A DNA stretch of 64,000 nucleotides from Bradyrhizobium sp. WSM1417 (GTDB lineage: Bacteria > Pseudomonadota > Alphaproteobacteria > Rhizobiales > Xanthobacteraceae). Positions 8,045 through 17,053 of this stretch are shown one piece after another. The DNA lies in NCBI RefSeq assembly GCF_000515415.1, contig NZ_KI911783.1, positions 6,869,831-6,933,830 on the forward strand. The letters are read 5' to 3'. The notes beneath the pieces were generated by a model, which was given only the letters and a program-made list of their open reading frames with translations, was not told the origin of the DNA and ran no database searches. The stretch's first letter is position 1. The number at the start of each line of letters is the position of its first letter. The translations under genes and the position numbers were made by a program.

Positions 8045-8848
8045 ATGGACGCCAAGACACAACAGCGATATGCCGAGACGTTTCATGCCCTTCACAGGAA
8101 GGGCGATCCGCTCATCCTGTTCAACGCCTGGGACGCCGCCACCGCCAAAGCCATCGCGAAGACCTCTCCGGCCATCGCGACCAGCAGCGGGGCGGTCGCC
8201 TCCGCACTTGGATACGCCGACGGAGAAAATGTCCCGCTCGACATGGTGACCGGCCTGGTGTCGCGGATGACTGCGGCCGTGTCTGTTCCAATGTCAATCG
8301 ATCTGGAGGCCGGATATGGCGACACCCCGGAGGCCGCCGCCAGATCGGCGACCGAGATTTTGAAAGCCGGCGCCGTCGGCATCAATATCGAGGACGGGCT
8401 CTCGGGGGGAAAGCGGCAACTGGTCAATCCCGAACGCCATGCCGCCAAGATCAAGGCCGTGCGGCACGCTGCAAAAGATCTGGGAGTTCAGCTGTTCATC
8501 AATGCGAGAACGGATCCGTTCTTGCTGAAATTCGGATCGCCAGACGAGTGCATGAACGAAGCGGCAAGGCGCGCGAAGGTCTATGCCGAGGCGGGGGCCG
8601 ACGGAATTTTCGTACCCGGCCTCACCGATCTCGCTCTCATCGAAAAGTTGGTTCAGCACACGCCTCTGCCGGTCAACATCATGGTGACACAAGGCGTCCC
8701 GGCAATCCCGGATCTGGCTCGCGTCGGCGTTCGGCGGGTCAGCCTTGGGCCGTGGCCGATGATGGCCGCGATGCGGATAGTCGGACAGGCCGCGGCCGCG
8801 GTCGCCGCGACCAAGCAATACGGCACGTTCCTGCAACCGAGCGTATGA
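8045..8848 (+). CDS. Isocitrate lyase / PEP mutase superfamily enzyme
   Basis: The gene encodes 267 residues of a TIM-barrel enzyme. Visible superfamily motifs are FNAWDAATA near the N-terminus, DLEAGYG (metal and substrate Asp86), GINIEDG (Glu116) and NARTD. The catalytic KKCGH loop of true isocitrate lyases is absent; the corresponding place reads SGGKRQL. It is therefore closer to PEP mutase-like or oxaloacetate decarboxylase-like members that cleave or rearrange small 2-oxo acids. The start at 8045 has GGAG eight bases upstream; an in-frame GTG at 8036 is less likely. It lies 57 bases after the hydrolase and may share its transcript. Substrate uncertain. Confidence 0.85.
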   Translation: MDAKTQQRYAETFHALHRKGDPLILFNAWDAATAKAIAKTSPAIATSSGAVASALGYADGENVPLDMVTGLVSRMTAAVSVPMSIDLEAGYGDTPEAAARSATEILKAGAVGINIEDGLSGGKRQLVNPERHAAKIKAVRHAAKDLGVQLFINARTDPFLLKFGSPDECMNEAARRAKVYAEAGADGIFVPGLTDLALIEKLVQHTPLPVNIMVTQGVPAIPDLARVGVRRVSLGPWPMMAAMRIVGQAAAAVAATKQYGTFLQPSV

Positions 8849-8878
8849 GCCCGAACATCATCGGCCAAAAAGTCGCTT

Positions 8879-11464
8879 CTACGCCGACCGCTTCACCGCG
8901 GTCGCGCCGGCCGGTGCAATGTCGAGACGAGCCAACATCGTCTGCGCCTGCTCGGCGCAGTGCTCGATCAGCCAGCGCTCGAAGGCAACAGGCGCGAGCG
9001 CGGGTGCGTAGAGGAAGCCTTGCACGACGTCGCAGCCGAGTTCGGCCAGCACCTTGCGCTGCGCCTCAGTCTCGACCCCTTCGCCGACGACGGTCATGCC
9101 GAGGCCCTGCCCGACGCGCACCACGGCGGTGGCGATCGCGAGCGCGCCGGCGTCACGCTCGATGTCGCGCATGAAGCTGCGGTCGATCTTGAGCTCGCGG
9201 ATCGGCAGATGGGCGAGCCGGCTGAGGCTGGAATAGCCGGTGCCGAAATCGTCCACGGAAAGGCCGACGCCGAGCTCCCGGATCGCGTTCATCGTCTCGA
9301 GCGCGGCGACGCTGTCCTGCATGAATGCGCCTTCGGTAATCTCGAGCATCAGCGCATCCGCCGGCAGATCGTATTCGGCGAGGATGTCCTTGAGCCGCGC
9401 GGCCAGCGTGACGTTGCGGAAATTGATCGGCGACAGGTTCACCGACACGGATGGAATGTCGAGCCCGGCGCGGCGCCAGCTCGCCATCTGCCGGCAGGCC
9501 TCGCGCACCGACCACAGGCCGATCTGCTCGATCAGGCCGCACTCTTCGGCGAGCGGGATGAATTTTGCCGGCGAGACGTCGCCGAGCTCGGCATCGTGCC
9601 AACGCGCCAGCGCCTCGACGCCATGGATCGCGCCGTCGCAGCTGCGGATCTGCGGCTGATAGCTGAGGGTCAGATCGCCCTCGGCGACCGCGCGGCGCAG
9701 CGCCGCGATCAAGGCCAGCCGCTGCTCGGTGAGCCCGTTCATCTCAGCGCTGAACAGGCGATGGGTCGAGCGGCCGGCCTGCTTGGCCATGTACATGGCC
9801 GCGTCCGCCTGCTGCATCAGGGTGTCGATGTCGGTGGCATGATCGGGATAGAGGCTGATGCCGATGCTCGCCGACATCTGCAGCTGCCTGGAGCCGAGCC
9901 GCAGCGGCGCGGCCAGCGCTTCGGTGATTCCGGCCGCGACGCGCTCGGCACTCTCGGCGTTGCGCCGCGGCAGCAGGATGACGAACTCGTCGCCGCCGAG
10001 CCGCCCCAGCATGTCCTCGGGTCCGATCTGCTCGCGCAGGCGCTGCGCAAGCTGGATCAGGAGCTCGTCGCCAGCGGCATGACCGAGCGTGTCGTTGACG
10101 TCCTTGAAATGATCGACGTCGAGGAAGGCCAGCGCGACGTGGCTGCCGGTCGGGCAGGCATCGATGGCGGTGGTGATCAGGCGCCGCAATTGCGCACGGT
10201 TCGGCAGGCCGGTGAGGATATCGTGGTAGGCGAGCCGCGCGATCTCGGCGCGCGCCTCCTTACGCTCGATCGCGAAGGCGCCGAGATTGACGCAAGCATC
10301 GACGATGCGGCGGTGCCAATTGCTCGGCGCGCGCGGTTCCCGGTAGTAGAAGGCGAAGGTGGCGATGACCCGTCCGTCCTTGGCCTTGACCGGCGTCGAC
10401 CAGCACGCGCGCAGGCCAATCGCGAGCGGCATCGCCTTGTAGGGCTGCCAGCGCGGATCGGTCTCCAGATCCGTCGCCAGCACCGGCTCGCCGTAGAAGG
10501 CCGCGGTTCCGCACGAGCCGACATTGGGGCCGATGGCAACGCCGTCCAGTGCGCGGGAATAGTCCTCGGGCAGGCTTGGGCCGCCGAGCGGATGGATCAG
10601 GCCCGCGGCATCGATGTGAAGCAGCGAACAGACGACGTCGGGCGCGATCTGCTCGACACGGCGGCACAGCCGGTCGGCGATCTCGCCGATCGGAACCTCG
10701 TCGGCGAGCGCGCCCATGATGAGCTGCTGCAGGGAGTGCAGCTGCTTGGTCTCGGTGATGTCCTCGAGCAGCGCGAAAATGTGCTTGACCTGGCCCTTCC
10801 TGTCGCGGAAGGCATCGATGCGAGCGCAGACCCAGATCTCCTCGCCGTCCTTGTCATAGGCGAGCATCTCGACCTCGCCGCGGTGGCCGCCATCCATCAG
10901 GCGCTTGACGAGCTTCGCAACGGCCTTGCGATCGGTGTGGCGGCCGGCGAGCAGGCCCCTGGCACGGCGGCCCTCGGCTTCCTCGCTGGTGTAGCCGAAC
11001 AGCGTCGTGAAGGCGGCATTGACGTAGACGATGTTCTGGTCGGTGTCGGTGACGAGCACCGCGCGGTTGGTCTGGTCCGAGACGGCGTGGAGAAGCCCGA
11101 TCCTGACGCGGCGTTCGGCGTCCGCGGTGACGTCGCGCGCGAACACGATGCGATAGGCAATGCCGCCACTTGCAATGGATGAAAGCGAGATGGCCGCGCG
11201 AATCCGGCTGCCGTCACGGCGCACCAGGCTGATCTCGTCGCGGAACTCCGCAAACGGTTCGGCCTGAAGGCATTTGAGGCTGAGAATTTCGGCGTCGCGG
11301 CAGAGCACATCAGCGCGTGCGAGTTTCCAGATCCGCTCCGCACCGGCATTGAAATGCGTGATGCGACGCGCGCTGTCGACGATGACGATGCCCTCGTCGG
11401 CGCGTTCGAGCGCGGCCAAAAGCAGTTCCGGAGTTTCTGTCATGGCACAATCGGAGGCAGACAT
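8879..11464 (-). CDS. PAS-PAS-GAF-GGDEF-EAL cyclic-di-GMP signalling protein
   Basis: The gene encodes about 861 residues without obvious membrane segments. The order is: PAS (about 8-110), PAS (about 120-250), GAF (about 260-410), GGDEF (about 420-580) with an intact GGDEF, and EAL (about 595-845) with VEALARW, NLSPINF, DDFGTGYSSL, KIDRSF and GEGVET. All the usual EAL catalytic residues seem present, so phosphodiesterase activity is likely. The inhibitory RxxD site before GGDEF reads GPED and lacks the Arg. The architecture resembles the DosP type, but I could not assign a heme ligand. Starts at 11443 or 11482 are also possible; no clear Shine-Dalgarno decides. Confidence 0.9.
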   Translation of the reverse strand: MSASDCAMTETPELLLAALERADEGIVIVDSARRITHFNAGAERIWKLARADVLCRDAEILSLKCLQAEPFAEFRDEISLVRRDGSRIRAAISLSSIASGGIAYRIVFARDVTADAERRVRIGLLHAVSDQTNRAVLVTDTDQNIVYVNAAFTTLFGYTSEEAEGRRARGLLAGRHTDRKAVAKLVKRLMDGGHRGEVEMLAYDKDGEEIWVCARIDAFRDRKGQVKHIFALLEDITETKQLHSLQQLIMGALADEVPIGEIADRLCRRVEQIAPDVVCSLLHIDAAGLIHPLGGPSLPEDYSRALDGVAIGPNVGSCGTAAFYGEPVLATDLETDPRWQPYKAMPLAIGLRACWSTPVKAKDGRVIATFAFYYREPRAPSNWHRRIVDACVNLGAFAIERKEARAEIARLAYHDILTGLPNRAQLRRLITTAIDACPTGSHVALAFLDVDHFKDVNDTLGHAAGDELLIQLAQRLREQIGPEDMLGRLGGDEFVILLPRRNAESAERVAAGITEALAAPLRLGSRQLQMSASIGISLYPDHATDIDTLMQQADAAMYMAKQAGRSTHRLFSAEMNGLTEQRLALIAALRRAVAEGDLTLSYQPQIRSCDGAIHGVEALARWHDAELGDVSPAKFIPLAEECGLIEQIGLWSVREACRQMASWRRAGLDIPSVSVNLSPINFRNVTLAARLKDILAEYDLPADALMLEITEGAFMQDSVAALETMNAIRELGVGLSVDDFGTGYSSLSRLAHLPIRELKIDRSFMRDIERDAGALAIATAVVRVGQGLGMTVVGEGVETEAQRKVLAELGCDVVQGFLYAPALAPVAFERWLIEHCAEQAQTMLARLDIAPAGATAVKRSA

Positions 11465-11616
11465 CGCTAGACCCGGAGGCATCGGGAAGATATGGCAAGC
11501 GACGCTAGCGCCGCGATGGTGTCCAAGACGTTTTTGCAGCCTCGTTGCACCGCGCCAAGACGCGACATGCTTAACATTCCGCAAAAGAAGCGAAGGTAAT
11601 CCGCTGCGTACGGAGC

Positions 11617-12921
11617 CTATTCGGCGCCGACTTCCGCCTGAAGCTTGCCGGCGACGGCGCGCACCTTGCGCGGCGCGGCTCGCCAGATCGAGAGCGCCGA
11701 CAGCCCGCTTACGATGATGGCAACGCCAAAGGCGAGCGTGTAGTCACCGGCCCGATCGTAAAGCAAGCCTGTGACCCAGGGACCGGCGGCGCCGCCGGCC
11801 AATGCCGCCAGCATGATCGTGCCGAAAATGCTGCCCTGGTGCTTGCCCTGAAAAATCTCGAACACCACTGCGCCCATGATCGAGGTCAGGCCGTAGCCGA
11901 GCGCGCCTTGCGTGAACACCATGAGATAGACCAGCCACAATGACGGTTGGAATTTCAGGGCCATCAGCGCCGCGAAAGAGATCGCAAAACCCGCGCAGCT
12001 GATTGCCCAGACCCATTCCCGCCCGATCCGGTCGGAGACATGGCCGAGCAGGATCTGGCCGGGAATGCCGAGCAGGCTGACGATGCCGAGCGCCCACACC
12101 GCGACACCCGGGCTGAAGCCGATGTCGAGCAGGAATTTGGTCTGGTGCACCTGCACCGCGTACCAGATGTACAGGCCGCAGAAATAGCCGAGGGCGATCC
12201 ACCAGAACCGCGTCGTGGCGACCGCTTTCCGGAGTGTCCATTCGGTCCCGGCCCAGACGGGATCGACGATGTTGGAGGCGGGTCTTGCGGCACCCGCGGC
12301 CGGCGCGGCATCGCCGTCAGGTCGCAGGCCGATATCCTCCGGGCGTCGATGCAGGAACAGATTGATCGGCGCCAGCACGATGAGGATCATCAGGCCCATC
12401 GCCGTGCAGGCGGTGCGCCACCCGGTCCCTTCGATCATGTGCTGCACCCAAGGCAGCAGCGTCACCGAGCCGATGCCGACTCCGGCGAAGGCGATGCCGA
12501 TGGCGAGGCCGCGTGTGCGGATGAACCAGTTCGGCAGGAACAGCGACTGGCCGGAATAGCCGAGACACACCGAACCGGCGCCGACCATGACACCGATGGT
12601 GACATAGAGATGCCATGGCTGGCTCGTGAGCGGCGCGAGCAGCAGCCCGCCACCCATCAGAACCACGCCGAGCTCCATCACCGCGCGCGGGCCGGCGCGG
12701 TCCATCAGCCGGCCGATCAGCGGGCTGACCATGCCCGATACCACGAAGCCGAAGGAAAAGGCGCCCGCGGTGACGCCGCGCTCCCAGCCGAATTCGGAGA
12801 TGATGGGAGGAAAGAACAGCGAGAAGGCGGTGCGCGCGTTGACGCCGATGGCCATGGTGACGAAGGTCACCGCGACCACGACCCAGCCGTAGAAGAACGG
12901 AAGCCGCATTGTGTGTTTCAT
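11617..12921 (-). CDS. MFS transporter
   Basis: The gene encodes 434 residues and 12 predicted membrane helices, with a hydrophilic middle loop around ASNIVDPVWAGTEW. It begins FFYGWVVVAVTFVTMAIG, then has the loop GRLMDRAGPRAVM and a matching HVSDRIGREWVW in the second half. These are MFS A-like motifs of the oxalate/formate and monocarboxylate antiporter branch. It would move a small organic acid across the inner membrane. The start at 12921 is one of two close methionines (the other is 12909). It lies between two GGDEF-EAL genes on the same strand, with a palindromic repeat upstream; no functional link to them is evident. Substrate unknown. Confidence 0.85.
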   Translation of the reverse strand: MKHTMRLPFFYGWVVVAVTFVTMAIGVNARTAFSLFFPPIISEFGWERGVTAGAFSFGFVVSGMVSPLIGRLMDRAGPRAVMELGVVLMGGGLLLAPLTSQPWHLYVTIGVMVGAGSVCLGYSGQSLFLPNWFIRTRGLAIGIAFAGVGIGSVTLLPWVQHMIEGTGWRTACTAMGLMILIVLAPINLFLHRRPEDIGLRPDGDAAPAAGAARPASNIVDPVWAGTEWTLRKAVATTRFWWIALGYFCGLYIWYAVQVHQTKFLLDIGFSPGVAVWALGIVSLLGIPGQILLGHVSDRIGREWVWAISCAGFAISFAALMALKFQPSLWLVYLMVFTQGALGYGLTSIMGAVVFEIFQGKHQGSIFGTIMLAALAGGAAGPWVTGLLYDRAGDYTLAFGVAIIVSGLSALSIWRAAPRKVRAVAGKLQAEVGAE

Positions 12922-13034
12922 CCCTGGACGGTCCTTCCGACCATTCGGGACTGTCCGGGTCAAGCGCTTTTCGCGCATGCCCGTGAGTAACGTGATCGCA
13001 TCAGAAAAAGTACTGGCAAGCACCTCGCCTACGG

Positions 13035-13166
13035 CCATCCTTCGAGACGCCCGCTCGGGCGGGCTCCTCAGGATGAGGCCGGAGTATGCGGTAGCAGTTC
13101 GACGGGCACAATGCCGCTGAGCCTCATCCTGAGGAGACCGCGAAGCGGTCGTCTCGAAGGACGAGG
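13035..13166. repeat. Paired intergenic palindromic repeat (Bradyrhizobium type)
   Basis: Two copies of one motif face each other: 13035-13078 (CCATCCTTCGAGACG ... CTCCTCAGGATGAGG) and 13122-13166 (CCTCATCCTGAGGAG ... CGTCTCGAAGGACGAGG). The outer arms are reverse complements. The inner hairpins differ (CCCGCTCGGGCGGG versus ACCGCGAAGCGGT). This is the layout of a mobile REP/BIME-like element. It fills most of the gap between the MFS gene and the CHASE-GGDEF-EAL gene. Confidence 0.8.
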
Positions 13167-13173
13167 CGGGCGC

Positions 13174-15564
13174 TCAGGCGGCGTCGCGTTGGGACGGTTT
13201 CACGGGCGCGTCGAACAGGATCCGTTCGATTGGGTGCGGCCGGCCGAACAGATAGCCTTGCGCGAAATTGACGCCGAGCGCCTTCAGACGTTCATATTCC
13301 TCGCGGGTCTCGACGCCTTCGGCGGTGACCGACATGTCCAGCCCGCGCGCCAGCGTGACGATCGAGGAGATGATGGCGGAGCTGCGCGGCTGATGCGTGA
13401 GGTTGCGGATGAACGACTTGTCGATCTTGATCTTGTCGAACGGGAACGCGGTCAGATAGCTAAGCGAGGAATAGCCGGTGCCGAAATCGTCGAGTGCGAG
13501 CGCGATGCCGATGCTCTTCAGCCGCTCCATGAAGGCGTGGTTCTCGACGCCGCGTTCCAGCAGCACGGATTCCGTGATCTCGATCTCCAACCGCTGCGGC
13601 GGCAGCCCGGAATCCGCGAGCGCCGCGCTGATCATCTCGAACAGCTCGGCCTCCTTGAACTGGATCGGCGACAGGTTGACGGCGACCGCGAGGTCGAACG
13701 GCCAGCCGGCCGCGTCCGCGCAGGCGCGTCGCAGCACGAATTCGCCGAGCGGCACGATCAGCCCGGTCTCCTCCGCAAGGGGGATGAACTGGTCCGGCGG
13801 AATCAAGCCGCGCGTCGGATGCCGCCAGCGCACCAAGGCCTCGAAGCCGCGCCGCGCGCCGCTGAGGGCGTCGACGAACGGCTGGTAGTGCACCTCGAGC
13901 TGGCACCGCGCGATGGCATCGCGCAAATCGCCTTCCAGCGTGCTGCGCGCCTCGAGCTCGGCCGACATCGCCTTGTCGTAGATGGTGAAGCAGTTGCGGC
14001 CCGACGATTTAGAGCGGTACAGCGCAAGGTCGGCCTTCTTCAGCAGCTGCTCCTGATCGGTGCCGTGATCGGGCGCGATCGCAATGCCGATGCTGGTGCC
14101 GATCTCGACGCGATGTCCGGGAAGAAGGAACGGCTCGGCGACGAGTTTGGCAATCCGCCCCGCCAGTTCGGTCGAGCAGACGCGCTGATCCTCGCAAGCT
14201 TCCTGGATGATGGCGAATTCGTCACCGCCGAGCCGGGCCAGCACGTCGCTGGCGCGCAGCGCGGATTTCAGCCGCTGTGCGACCTGACGCAGCAGCGCAT
14301 CGCCCGCACCGTGACCGAGCGAGTCGTTGACGTTCTTGAAGCGGTCAAGGTCGAGCATCAGGATCGAGAAGGTCGGACCGGCGTCCATCAAACGGCCATT
14401 GAGCTGGTCGAGCCGGGCGAGGAAGAAGGCGCGGTTCGGCAATCCGGTCAGGATGTCGGTCTGGGCGAGTTCGAGCACCCGCCGGTTCGCCAGCGACAGC
14501 CGCTGCGAATTGCGGCTTGCGAGCATGAGATAGGTCGAAAGCGACAGCGTCAGCAGCATGCCGACGATCAGCACCGCGCCCGCGCGATCGTAAGTCGTCT
14601 CCAGCGGACCGCCGGCAGCCGGCACCGCCCGCACCTGCCAATCGGTGTCGCCGATCTTGAGATTGCCCGACCAGTGCACGGCGCGCGCGACGTCCCGCAT
14701 CGATTGCGGCGCCGTCGCGGCCGACGAATAATCCGGCAGCATGTCCTCCAAACCGACGATCTGCCCCGTAAACGGTGGATAGACGTTGACGCTGACCGCG
14801 GGGCTTGCCCCGGTGGTCACGCGAATGGACTGAATCAGCAGCGGCAGGTCGAAGACGCCGACGACGAAGCCGGCGAGATTGCGGCGCCGGTCGACGACCG
14901 TGTCGCGCGACGTTCCCTTGGCGTAGACGGGAATGGCGACGAGGACGTCGGGCAACCGGCCCCCCTCCTTCGGTTCGTAGAGGCGGGTGCGAATGGCTGC
15001 GATCCGGTCGGTGTCGCGCGCGCGCTCGAGGACCGCGCGGCGTTCCGGAACGGTCGCATAATCCATGCCGTAGACCGAAGACGTCTTCGGCTGGGTCGAA
15101 TAGAACACCGGAAAATATTCGTCGCTCTGCGGCGCGGTCGCGAATGCATCGCCCTGGAGCGACTTGATGCGATAGCCGGACACGCCGTCCGTGATCGCCG
15201 CGGCCTCGTATTCGGCACGCTCCTTGCGGTTCACGCGCGGCACCCAGCCGATGCGCAGCATGCCGGGATGGCGCTCGAACAGGCGGGCGCTGAAGGTCTC
15301 GAATTCGCTGCGGGTGATCTCCTGGTTGGTCGATTCGAACAGCGTGCGCAGCGCGACGAGCCTTGAAATGTACTCGCCCATGCCGTTTTGCATGACGATC
15401 ACTTCGGTCTCGGCCGCGTTCTCGAACTCGATCTTGTTGACGCGGCCTTCCCACCGCGCCACCGCGGCCGCAGCCACCACCGAAAACAGAAGACCGATTC
15501 CGACCGCGACGAGCGCAGGGCGATAGAGCCCGAGCAGGGGCGCTGCACGCCACCATCCAGTCAT
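13174..15564 (-). CDS. CHASE-GGDEF-EAL membrane cyclic-di-GMP signalling protein
   Basis: The gene encodes 796 residues. Membrane segment 1 (about 12-35, with PALVAVGIGLLFSVVAAAA) and segment 2 (about 305-330, AVLIVGMLLTLSLSTYLML) enclose a periplasmic CHASE sensor (FERHPGMLRIGWVPRVN is characteristic). The cytoplasmic half has GGDEF with an intact motif and an intact upstream RxxD (RASD), then EAL with FEALVRW, NLSPIQF, DDFGTGYSSL, KIDKSF and AEGVET. Both synthesis and breakdown of cyclic-di-GMP are possible on motif grounds. GGGGA before the ATG at 15564 supports that start. It is divergent from a periplasmic binding protein. Confidence 0.92.
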   Translation of the reverse strand: MTGWWRAAPLLGLYRPALVAVGIGLLFSVVAAAAVARWEGRVNKIEFENAAETEVIVMQNGMGEYISRLVALRTLFESTNQEITRSEFETFSARLFERHPGMLRIGWVPRVNRKERAEYEAAAITDGVSGYRIKSLQGDAFATAPQSDEYFPVFYSTQPKTSSVYGMDYATVPERRAVLERARDTDRIAAIRTRLYEPKEGGRLPDVLVAIPVYAKGTSRDTVVDRRRNLAGFVVGVFDLPLLIQSIRVTTGASPAVSVNVYPPFTGQIVGLEDMLPDYSSAATAPQSMRDVARAVHWSGNLKIGDTDWQVRAVPAAGGPLETTYDRAGAVLIVGMLLTLSLSTYLMLASRNSQRLSLANRRVLELAQTDILTGLPNRAFFLARLDQLNGRLMDAGPTFSILMLDLDRFKNVNDSLGHGAGDALLRQVAQRLKSALRASDVLARLGGDEFAIIQEACEDQRVCSTELAGRIAKLVAEPFLLPGHRVEIGTSIGIAIAPDHGTDQEQLLKKADLALYRSKSSGRNCFTIYDKAMSAELEARSTLEGDLRDAIARCQLEVHYQPFVDALSGARRGFEALVRWRHPTRGLIPPDQFIPLAEETGLIVPLGEFVLRRACADAAGWPFDLAVAVNLSPIQFKEAELFEMISAALADSGLPPQRLEIEITESVLLERGVENHAFMERLKSIGIALALDDFGTGYSSLSYLTAFPFDKIKIDKSFIRNLTHQPRSSAIISSIVTLARGLDMSVTAEGVETREEYERLKALGVNFAQGYLFGRPHPIERILFDAPVKPSQRDAA

Positions 15565-15879
15565 ACGTCCCCGATCCTGATCGTTCTGATCCCGACCGCC
15601 CATTGCAGAAACCGCCGCCCCTCTCCCGGCCAACCGAACCTCTGGTTGAGCCACCCGAGCCACTATCGGAACAGGACCGCGGTTAAGAACTGCACAATTT
15701 CGGAACCCGGCTTTTCCGCATTAGCCGGCTTAGTTAATGAAGTGCAGGATGACGCGGACTTTGTCGAAGCAAGTTGCCGGTTTTCCCCGGAGTAGTACGG
15801 AGCCCCCGATACATCGCCGATTCATCCCGCGGCGATAGCTTTCCCGGAGCTACTCACCGCACCGGCAAGACTTTTTCCG
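15565..15879. other. Intergenic region without a recognised gene (315 bp)
   Basis: This divergent gap lies between the CHASE-GGDEF-EAL gene and the binding-protein gene and must hold both promoters. I see no clear palindromic operator, repeat or convincing small reading frame. Confidence 0.6.
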
Positions 15880-17046
15880 ATGTATCGATCTCGATCTGCC
15901 ACATGCATCGCCGTGACCGTCGCCGTCCTGGCAGCAATCATGCCGCCGGCGAAAGCTGACGAGATCGGCGTCAGCGAGGATGCGATCCTGTTCGGCCAGG
16001 CCGCAGCACTCGAGGGTCCCTCCTCCACACTCGGACAGCGGATGCGGCAGGGCATCGTCGCAGCTTTCACCGAGATCAACACCAAAGGCGGCGTCCACGG
16101 CCGCAAGCTCCAGCTCATCAGCCGGGACGACGGCTACGACCCCGACCGCTCGGTGGCGCAGACGCTGCGGCTGATCGAGGACGACAAGGTGTTCGCGCTG
16201 ATCGGCGCGGTGGGCACGCCGACCGCGATGGCGACGATACCGATCACCAGCGCCAGGAACGTGCCCTTCATCGGTCCGTTCAGCGGCGCCGAATTCTTGC
16301 GCGACCTCGAGCTTGCGAACGTGGTCAACATCCGTGCGAGCTATGGCGCCGAGGCCGAGGCGTGGGTCAAGCACCTCACGGAGGATCGCCATTTCACCCG
16401 CATCGCCATTTTTTACCAGGACGATTCCTTTGGGCGCGACGGTCTTTCCGGCGTGAAGCGCGCGCTTGCCAAACGCGGCCTCGAGCTCGCCGCCGAAGGC
16501 ACCTTCGAGCGCAACACTCGCGCCGTCGCGTCGGCCTGGCGCACGATCAAACGCGTCGAACCCGAGGCGATCGTCAGGGTCGGGACCTACGGTCCCTGCG
16601 CGGAGTTCATCAAGCTCGCGCACCGCAGCGGCGCTCGTCCGACCTTCGTCAACATCTCTTTCGTCGGCGCCGTTGCGCTCGCCCGGGAGCTCGGCCCCGA
16701 GGGCGAAGGCGTCGTCGTCACACAGGTTGTGCCGTTTCCCTGGGACCGCTCGCTCAAACTGGTCGCCGACTATCAGGCGGCGCAGAAAGCATCCGACCCC
16801 GCGCTGACACCGGATTTCGTGTCGTTCGAAGGCTATATCGCCGGCCGTCTCGCGGCGGCGGCGCTGGAACAAGCCGGACCGCAACCGACGCGCGCGAGCC
16901 TGCTGCGCGCCATCAACGATGTCGGCCGCTTCGACATCAGCGGCAGCACCGTAACCGTCGGCATGCGCACGATCGACGCGCCGCCGAAGGTGTTTTTGAC
17001 GGTGATCCAGAAGGACGGGACCTTCAAAGCAGTGGACCGGCTGTAG
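15880..17046 (+). CDS. ABC transporter substrate-binding protein, branched-chain amino acid type
   Basis: The gene encodes 388 residues. A signal peptide (about 1-26, ending PPAKA) precedes a type I periplasmic binding fold of the Peripla_BP_6/LivJ family. Matching stretches are ILFGQAAALEGPSSTLGQRMRQGIVAAFTEIN and FALIGAVGTPTAMATIP. It would bind a small ligand in the periplasm for uptake or sensing. No permease or ATPase gene is adjacent, so it is an orphan or works with a distant transporter. It starts next to a divergent CHASE-GGDEF-EAL protein, so a sensory role is conceivable but unproven. Ligand unknown. Confidence 0.87.
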   Translation: MYRSRSATCIAVTVAVLAAIMPPAKADEIGVSEDAILFGQAAALEGPSSTLGQRMRQGIVAAFTEINTKGGVHGRKLQLISRDDGYDPDRSVAQTLRLIEDDKVFALIGAVGTPTAMATIPITSARNVPFIGPFSGAEFLRDLELANVVNIRASYGAEAEAWVKHLTEDRHFTRIAIFYQDDSFGRDGLSGVKRALAKRGLELAAEGTFERNTRAVASAWRTIKRVEPEAIVRVGTYGPCAEFIKLAHRSGARPTFVNISFVGAVALARELGPEGEGVVVTQVVPFPWDRSLKLVADYQAAQKASDPALTPDFVSFEGYIAGRLAAAALEQAGPQPTRASLLRAINDVGRFDISGSTVTVGMRTIDAPPKVFLTVIQKDGTFKAVDRL

Positions 17047-17053
17047 AGCCGGC

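Noticed and set aside
8960..11182. Plus-strand frame of 740 codons
   Set aside because: It is antisense to the GGDEF-EAL gene. Its translation is composition-biased and has no recognisable motif.
13111..15366. Plus-strand frame of 751 codons
   Set aside because: It is antisense to the CHASE-GGDEF-EAL gene and starts within a repeat element.
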